Position numbers and translations under genes: made by a program. The notes beneath the pieces were generated by a model that made no database searches, was not told the origin of the DNA, and saw nothing but the letters and a program-made list of their open reading frames with translations. From contig NC_013743.1 of NCBI RefSeq assembly GCF_000025325.1, forward strand, positions 744,001 through 808,000: a stretch of 64,000 nt of DNA, written 5' to 3'. Shown in pieces: positions 58,828 through 64,000 of this stretch. How positions within the stretch are numbered: position 1 is the first letter of the stretch; every line of letters begins with the position of its first letter. Source of the stretch: Haloterrigena turkmenica DSM 5511 (GTDB lineage: Archaea > Halobacteriota > Halobacteria > Halobacteriales > Natrialbaceae).

Positions 58828-59964
58828 TTATTCCTCGGCGTACGCGTCGTACCTCCCTTTATACACGATGAGTCCGCTTTCCGTCCTGATACTGAGATCA
58901 GCGAAGTCGGTTTGGAGCTCCGAACCGCTGTTCGGTTCGCTATTGACCGACGTTCCGAGCTGTCCCCCGTCATTGTACAGGTAGAGCGTGTCCTCTTGCG
59001 TGATCTCCTTGTTGAGTTCACCGCGGAGCTGAGTGCCGGCGAAGAAGTTGATCTGTGCTCCCGACGGAATTGGCTCCCCCCGTTCGACCGTCACGATGAA
59101 CGACGACTCGTCTGCGGCCGGTTCGATCGACAGCTCGAGGGCCCGTTCTCGGGCCTCGTCGACCCAGTCGGGCTCCTCGAGAGTCGCTTCGCCGACGTCT
59201 TCGAACGTCCCGGACTCGCGGATCTTTCGCGGCCTGTCAAACCGCTCGCCCTCGAGTTTCCACTGATAGCCGACGACTCCTCCTTCCGAGACAACGATAG
59301 ACGCCTCAAGATCATCGTATCGTTCCATGCGCTGAACCCTCTCGAGCGCGCTCGCGTTGATCACGTCGACCGATTCGAAGACGACGACCGGCGTGCCGTC
59401 GCGCTCGTCGAGTTCCGACGCTTCGAACATCGCGGCGTCGAGTAGCGCCCCGAGCGTCACGGAGCCGTCGATGTCCGCATCCAGCCGGGACTGGTCTTCC
59501 GTTCGATACCGTTCGTCGAAACCGTTCGAACTGCGGACGAGAACATCGCCTCCGCCGGTCGTGGGATCGGACCACTTCTCCGTGGTCAGATATCCGTCTT
59601 CGTCGCGCGTATGGAGGATGGTGTCACCGTTGACGGTGGTGACGGTTTTCTCGTCATCTGAACCGTGCTGTCTCGTCGTTTCCGTCTCTCGAGTCAGCTG
59701 AAACGATCCAGCTTCTTCCAGCCGGTCCGCATGGACGGAGGCCAGATTCCGGCGGAATCCGTCTTGGTCGACCGCTTCCGGATACTCGAACGTCTCGAGC
59801 GTTAGTTCTTCCTCGGTCTCGTTGACACTCTCAGCGTCGTCTGTTTGGTTGTCGTCGGCGTCCTCCGGCTCCGAATCGCTCGGTCGCTCGTCTTTGCTAC
59901 CAGTACACCCGGCAGACACCGCTACCAGCGAAACTGCCGCTGTAAGGGCCGTTCTTCTATACAT
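58828..59964 (-). CDS. Haloarchaeal lipoprotein (DUF7537-like)
   Basis: A 378-residue predicted lipoprotein. The N-terminus MYRRTALTAAVSLVAVSAGC is a short signal with lipobox SAGC. The next ~35 residues are an acidic, sequon-containing linker (DDNQTDDAESVNETEEE). The body is beta-rich (SFQLTRETETTRQHGSDDEKTVTTVNGDTILHTRDEDGYLTTEKWS...) followed by a helix-rich middle. The end is again beta-rich (ESSFIVTVERGEPIPSGAQINFFAGTQLRGEL...ADLSIRTESGLIVYKGRYDAY). It resembles the lipoprotein family I recall as DUF7537, though I cannot confirm the number. Function is unknown. Confidence 0.65.
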   Translation of the reverse strand: MYRRTALTAAVSLVAVSAGCTGSKDERPSDSEPEDADDNQTDDAESVNETEEELTLETFEYPEAVDQDGFRRNLASVHADRLEEAGSFQLTRETETTRQHGSDDEKTVTTVNGDTILHTRDEDGYLTTEKWSDPTTGGGDVLVRSSNGFDERYRTEDQSRLDADIDGSVTLGALLDAAMFEASELDERDGTPVVVFESVDVINASALERVQRMERYDDLEASIVVSEGGVVGYQWKLEGERFDRPRKIRESGTFEDVGEATLEEPDWVDEARERALELSIEPAADESSFIVTVERGEPIPSGAQINFFAGTQLRGELNKEITQEDTLYLYNDGGQLGTSVNSEPNSGSELQTDFADLSIRTESGLIVYKGRYDAYAEE

Positions 59965-60138
59965 ACACGTCTCAACTATTTTCAGACATTATGTAATTCA
60001 CGGCCGCAGATATGTATGGGAATTCGAAGCGATAAATACCAGACCTCATATAGTGTCGAAAAATGCTCGTTCGGTGCGTCGTGCGATTCCGACGGACCGA
60101 GAGGGTGCGACGAGAGGCGAGTGGCGCGCCGCTATCGA

Positions 60139-61776
60139 TCAGTCGTGACGGAACGACCGCTGTCCCGTAAACGCCATCGCGATTCCGTGTTCGTCCGCGG
60201 CCTCGATCACGTCGTCGTCGTTGACCGAGCCGCCGGGTTGAACGACCGCCTCGATGCCCGCCTCGGCGGCCTCCTCGATGCCGTCCGGGAACGGGAAGAA
60301 GGCGTCCGAGGCCATGACCGCGCCCTCGGCGTCCTTCCCCTCGGCGTGCTCGTCGGCCTTCATCGCCGCGAGGCGGACCGCGTCGACGCGGGAGACCTGC
60401 CCCATGCCGATGCCGACCGTCTCGGTGCCGTCCACGAAGAGGATGCCGTTGGACTTGACGTGTTTCAGGGTCTGCCACGCGAACACCATCGACTCGAGTT
60501 CCTCGTCGGTCGGCTCGCGCTCGGTGACGACCTCGAGGTCGTCGACGGAGATGGACTGCAGATCGCGCTCCTGGACGAGTCGACCGCCCACGAGCGGTTT
60601 CTCGGTGAAGCGCTCGGTCCGCTCGCCGAGTTCGCCCACGTCGAGCACTCGTAGGTTGTCCTTCTCGAAGAGCACCTCGAGGGCGTCGTCGGTGTAGCCG
60701 GGGGCGACGACGACCTCCTTGAAGGAGTCGATGATCTGCTCGGCCGTCGCGGCGTCGCACTCGCGATTCAGGGCGACGATGCCTCCGAAGGCGCTCATCG
60801 GGTCCGTCGAGAGCGCCTTCTCGTAGGCCTCGGCCAGCGAGTCGGCGGTCGCACAGCCAGCCGGGTTCGTGTGCTTGATGACCGCGGCGGAGGGCTCGTC
60901 GAACTCCTTGATGAGGTTCAGCGCGCCGTCGGCGTCGTTGTAGTTGTTGTACGATAGCGCCTTCGCACCCTCGTTGAGCTGGTCGGCGTGGACGACGCTG
61001 GCCTCGTCCGTCGTGTAGTCGGCGTAGACCGCGGCGTCCTGGTGGGGGTTCTCCCCGTACCGAAGCGTGTCCGCGCGGTCGTCCGAGACGAGTCGGCGCG
61101 TCGGCAGGCCGTCGTGGTCGTCGTCGCCGACGGTCGCCACGTCGTTCTCGACGGTGACCTCACCGGCCTCGAGATCGACGTCCACTGCCCCGTCGGCGAA
61201 CCACTTCACCGCACGCGGGTACGCGCGGAACTCGCCCTCGTAGAGGACCCGCTCCTTCAGCGTCTCCTCGTCGTCGCCCTCGTAGACCGGAATCGGCTCC
61301 TGGGTGACGATCGGACCGGCGTCAACGTCTTCTTCGACGACGCTCCCGTCCTCGTCGGTCGCGTCCGTGACCACGTGGACCGTACAGCCCGTCACGGAGA
61401 CGCCCTCCTCGAGCGCGTCGCCCCAGGCGTCCATGCCGGGGAAGGCGGGCAAGAGTGCGGGGTGGACGTTCAGCGTCGTCGGCGCCTCGGAGAGGAACGT
61501 CTCCGAGAGGATTCGCATGTAGCCGTCGAGACAGACCAGCTCGAAGTCGTACTCCGAGAGGGCCTCGAGCACGGCTTCCTCGTGCTCGCTCCGACTCATG
61601 TCGTCCTCGAGCGGGACGACTTCGGTCGGGATCCCGCGCTCGGCGGCGGCCTCGAGCACCGGTGCGTCCGCGTCGTTCGTGAGGACGACGGCCAGTTCGG
61701 CCCCGCCCGGGTTGCGATCGGCGATGTTCAACAGGTTGCGCCCTCGGTTGCCGGCCATCCCGGCGATTCGCGTCAT
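60139..61776 (-). CDS. purH: Fused GAR transformylase (PurN) and AICAR transformylase (PurH)
   Basis: A 545-residue bifunctional purine enzyme from the ATG at 61776. Residues 1-~200 are a PurN-type GAR formyltransferase: AGNRGRNLLNIAD...VVLTNDADAPVLEAA..., TTLNVHPALLPAFPGMDAWGDAL (catalytic Asn/His) and DEDGSVVEEDVDAGPIV. Residues ~230-545 are the AICAR transformylase part: LRYGENPHQDAAVYADYT, AAVIKHTNPAGCATADS (Lys-His), FGGIVALNRECDA. The N-terminal IMP cyclohydrolase domain of bacterial PurH is missing; haloarchaea use a separate PurO. It is divergent from purB. Confidence 0.93.
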   Translation of the reverse strand: MTRIAGMAGNRGRNLLNIADRNPGGAELAVVLTNDADAPVLEAAAERGIPTEVVPLEDDMSRSEHEEAVLEALSEYDFELVCLDGYMRILSETFLSEAPTTLNVHPALLPAFPGMDAWGDALEEGVSVTGCTVHVVTDATDEDGSVVEEDVDAGPIVTQEPIPVYEGDDEETLKERVLYEGEFRAYPRAVKWFADGAVDVDLEAGEVTVENDVATVGDDDHDGLPTRRLVSDDRADTLRYGENPHQDAAVYADYTTDEASVVHADQLNEGAKALSYNNYNDADGALNLIKEFDEPSAAVIKHTNPAGCATADSLAEAYEKALSTDPMSAFGGIVALNRECDAATAEQIIDSFKEVVVAPGYTDDALEVLFEKDNLRVLDVGELGERTERFTEKPLVGGRLVQERDLQSISVDDLEVVTEREPTDEELESMVFAWQTLKHVKSNGILFVDGTETVGIGMGQVSRVDAVRLAAMKADEHAEGKDAEGAVMASDAFFPFPDGIEEAAEAGIEAVVQPGGSVNDDDVIEAADEHGIAMAFTGQRSFRHD

Positions 61777-61953
61777 GGTCGGAGTGGCGCCCGCGAGCGG
61801 CAAAGTGGTTGCGGTCTCGTTCCTTCGAGTATGCACGAATATGGATACTTATGCCGATATTACCGGGGCGGAACGACGAGATATGCACGCTCGTGGCCTC
61901 GAGCGGGTCGCGGTTTCGATACCCTTTTTCGCGATGGTTGCGGACGGTCTACT

Positions 61954-63339
61954 ATGACCGACACCGACGCCCTGTATGCCGTCTCGCCGCTGGACGGTCG
62001 GTACAGCAGCCGGACCGCACCGCTGTCGCCGTACGCCAGCGAGGCCGCGCTCATGCGAGCACGGGTTCGCGTCGAAGTCGAGTACCTCGTCGCGCTGGCC
62101 GACCTCGAGGCGACGCCGCTCGAACTCGACCTGGAGGAGCGCGAACACCTCCGCGGGCTCTACAAGCACTTCGCTGAGGAGGACGCTCGCCTCATCAAGA
62201 AACTCGAGACCGAGGGCCACGGCGAGTTCGAGGCCACCAACCACGACGTGAAGGCCGTCGAGTACTTCGTCCGCCACGAACTGCCCGCCGACAGCGACGC
62301 CTCGGCGTGGATCCACTTCGGGCTGACCAGCGAGGACGTGAACAACCTCGCCCACCGGCTGCTCGTCCGGGACGCCGTCGACGAGGTGCTCCTGCCCGAA
62401 CTGTACGAGGTCCGCGACGCGCTCGCCGAGATGGCCCGGGAGCACCAGGACCTCCCGATGCTGGCCCGCACCCACGGCCAGCCCGCGACGCCGACCACGT
62501 TCGGCAAGGAGATGGCCGTCTACGCCTCCCGGCTGGCCCGCGCGACGGGTCGCATCCGGCGGGCGACCGACGACCTGCGCGGCAAACTCGGCGGCGCGTC
62601 CGGTACCTACGCCGCCCACCACGCCGCCTACCCCGAGGTCGACTGGCCGGCCTTCGCCGAGGAGTTCGTCACGGGACTGGGCCTCGAGTTCGAACCCCTC
62701 ACGACGCAGGTCAACCCCTGTGACGACCTCGCGACGCTGTTCGACGCCTTCCGCGGGGCCAACGACGTCCTGCTGGATCTGGACCTGGACATCTGGCTCT
62801 ACGTCTCCGACCGCTACCTCGGGCAGGAGGCCGTCGAGGGCGAGACGGGCTCCTCGACGATGCCCCACAAGGTCAACCCGATCGACTTCGAGAACAGCGA
62901 GGGCAACCTCTCGAAGGCTAACTCGGACCTGACCTTCCTCGCCGACTACGTCACCACCTCGCGGCTCCAACGGGACCTCTCCGATTCGACGGTCAAGCGC
63001 AACATCGGCGCCGCCTTCGCCCACTGCCTGATCGGCTACACCAAGGCCGCCGCCGGCCTCGAGAAGGTCGTCCCCACCGAACGGGTCATGCGCGAGGACC
63101 TCGAGTCGACCCCCGAGATCATCGGCGAAGCGGTCCAGACGATCCTCCGCCGGGAGGGCCAGGCGGACGCCTACGAGCGCGTCAAGGCCGTCACGCGGGG
63201 CAAGGACGTCACGATCGAGGACTTCCGCGAGATGTTCGACGACCTCGAGGTCGATGAGGACGTCCGCGAGGAACTGCACGCGCTGACGCCGACTGACTAC
63301 GTCGGCGTCGCGAGCGATCTGGTCGACGACCTCGAGTAG
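61954..63339 (+). CDS. purB: Adenylosuccinate lyase
   Basis: PurB splits fumarate from SAICAR and adenylosuccinate. The 461-residue protein starts MTDTDALYAVSPLDGRYSSRTAPLSPYASEAALMRARVRVEVEYL. The fumarase-superfamily motifs are visible: WIHFGLTSEDVNNLAHRLL (~residue 110), MLARTHGQPATPTTFGKEM (catalytic His region, ~170) and the flexible loop GETGSSTMPHKVNPIDFENSEGN (~300). It is divergent from the PurN-PurH gene with a 177-base gap, a neat pairing of purine genes. Confidence 0.95.
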   Translation: MTDTDALYAVSPLDGRYSSRTAPLSPYASEAALMRARVRVEVEYLVALADLEATPLELDLEEREHLRGLYKHFAEEDARLIKKLETEGHGEFEATNHDVKAVEYFVRHELPADSDASAWIHFGLTSEDVNNLAHRLLVRDAVDEVLLPELYEVRDALAEMAREHQDLPMLARTHGQPATPTTFGKEMAVYASRLARATGRIRRATDDLRGKLGGASGTYAAHHAAYPEVDWPAFAEEFVTGLGLEFEPLTTQVNPCDDLATLFDAFRGANDVLLDLDLDIWLYVSDRYLGQEAVEGETGSSTMPHKVNPIDFENSEGNLSKANSDLTFLADYVTTSRLQRDLSDSTVKRNIGAAFAHCLIGYTKAAAGLEKVVPTERVMREDLESTPEIIGEAVQTILRREGQADAYERVKAVTRGKDVTIEDFREMFDDLEVDEDVREELHALTPTDYVGVASDLVDDLE

Positions 63340-63408
63340 AGCGGGCCGCCCGACCGGGTCACCCCACGTGTCAGTACCTATTTCTATCCGTAGTGGGTAG
63401 GGTCGATC

Positions 63409-64000
63409 GTGTCCTCGAATCGATCGATCGCCGGGGCGGTTCCGGCGCGCGTCCGCGTCGTCGCCCTCTGTCTCGCCCTCGCCTTCGGCGGCTGGCTGAC
63501 CGGCTACGCCGCGACGCTCGGCGTCCAGGGACAGGTGTTCGCGCTCGGCTACGAGGCCGAGGCGATCGCCCAGATCACCACCTCGGTCGCGTTCAACGTC
63601 GTCGGGGCCGGCGGCCTCGCGCTGACGTACCTGATCGTTCGCCGCGACGGATTCGACTGGGCCTTTACCCGGACGTTCCTTCGACTCCGCAAACCGACGA
63701 TCTGGGATCTGGCGTGGATCGTCCTCGGTCTGGTCGGAGCGTTCATCGTCGTCGTCGGCTACCACGGCCTCGTCGAGTACGTCGATCCGTTCGGCACCGG
63801 CGGCGAGGGCGAGACCCACTCGAACATCGAGGAGAACCGCAACCACCCGGTGCTGTTTCTCGTCGGTATCCCGATCGCGATCCTCCTGACCGGTCCCGGC
63901 GAGGAACTGCTCTACCGCGGGGTCGTCCAGTCGCGACTCGGCGAGGCGTTCCCGACGCTGCTCGCCGTCCCCCTGTCCGCACTCGTCTTCGCCGCCGTTC
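63409..64000 (+). CDS. CPBP-family intramembrane protease, cut by window edge
   Basis: A membrane protein running off the right edge, from the GTG at 63409. About five to six transmembrane helices precede the CPBP motif: VRVVALCLALAFGGWLTGYA, ITTSVAFNVVGAGGLALTYLIV, LAWIVLGLVGAFIVVVGYHGLVEYV, VLFLVGIPIAILLTGPGEELLYRGVVQSRLGEAFPTLL. The EELLYRGVVQ sequence is the first catalytic motif (EE-x3-R). The later His motifs lie outside the window. It is a relative of the protease at 28645-29769. No promoter or partner gene can be judged beyond the short gap after purB. Confidence 0.85.
   Translation, partial: MSSNRSIAGAVPARVRVVALCLALAFGGWLTGYAATLGVQGQVFALGYEAEAIAQITTSVAFNVVGAGGLALTYLIVRRDGFDWAFTRTFLRLRKPTIWDLAWIVLGLVGAFIVVVGYHGLVEYVDPFGTGGEGETHSNIEENRNHPVLFLVGIPIAILLTGPGEELLYRGVVQSRLGEAFPTLLAVPLSALVFAAV

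Noticed and set aside
60988-61953. Plus-strand open frame in phase with purB
   Set aside because: It is antisense to the PurN-PurH gene. The adenylosuccinate lyase family begins at the ATG at 61954, so the extension is a shadow.

Overview
The window is chromosomal DNA from an extremely halophilic archaeon (class Halobacteria). The proteins are strongly acidic, with many Asp and Glu and few Lys. GC content is high and coding is dense on both strands. Exported proteins carry Tat signals with lipoboxes, promoters look archaeal and often leaderless, and many genes belong to haloarchaea-only families. The overall set resembles the Natrinema/Haloterrigena group (Natrialbaceae), but that placement is inference. 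I see no rRNA, CRISPR array, insertion sequence, integrase or replication origin, so most of the window looks like ordinary core genome with a few accessory islands.

Layout. 1-1.07 kb: end-truncated archaeosine tRNA-guanine transglycosylase. 1.4-4.1 kb: two tandem paralogous secreted proteins built from pentapeptide-like blocks and Asn-sequon-rich acidic linkers. 4.2-12.2 kb: NUDIX hydrolase, PadR and Lrp regulators, a DUF4397 surface protein, a deacetylase-fold lipoprotein, small lipoproteins and zinc fingers. 12.4-19.5 kb: acetolactate-synthase-like enzyme, tRNA-Pro(CGG), TrmY, HtrA-type protease, Pus10 and RNase HII. 19.6-24.9 kb: cation exchanger, a 35-residue zinc ribbon, and SecD/SecF. 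25-30.5 kb: a frameshifted winged-helix gene beside a response regulator, a TrmB-type regulator, Pgi, a CPBP protease, Nob1 and a PRC-barrel protein. 30.7-41.6 kb: aIF5B, the PyrG-GuaA(B)-Rossmann operon, an unusual non-coding region at 37.95-38.3 kb, 5-FCL/MoaB and a medium-chain reductase. 41.7-49.2 kb: an M24-like pseudoenzyme and a divergent glycan-type cluster. 49.5-54 kb: NUDIX/IDI-like protein, lipid kinase, PHP protein, and an Lrp regulator divergent from carA. 54.1-57.5 kb: an iron-regulated uptake island with two substrate-binding lipoproteins, an FAD enzyme and two matching iron boxes. 57.7-64 kb: CysK, a lipoprotein, PurN-PurH fusion, PurB and a second CPBP protease that runs off the end.

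How genes work together. Pus10 makes pseudouridine in the tRNA T-loop and TrmY methylates pseudouridine 54. TgtA inserts the archaeosine precursor at G15, so three core tRNA-modification enzymes lie within 19 kb. PyrG, GuaA(B), CarA, PurNH and PurB give a nucleotide-biosynthesis theme. SecD/F, HtrA and many Tat lipoproteins form the export theme.

The least explained parts are the tandem pentad-repeat proteins, the GT4-methyltransferase-toroid and sulfatase-methyltransferase cluster, the FAD enzyme inside the iron island, and the structured, G-rich intergenic region at 37.95-38.3 kb. Functions are assigned from sequence motifs and family recall only; no database search was run.
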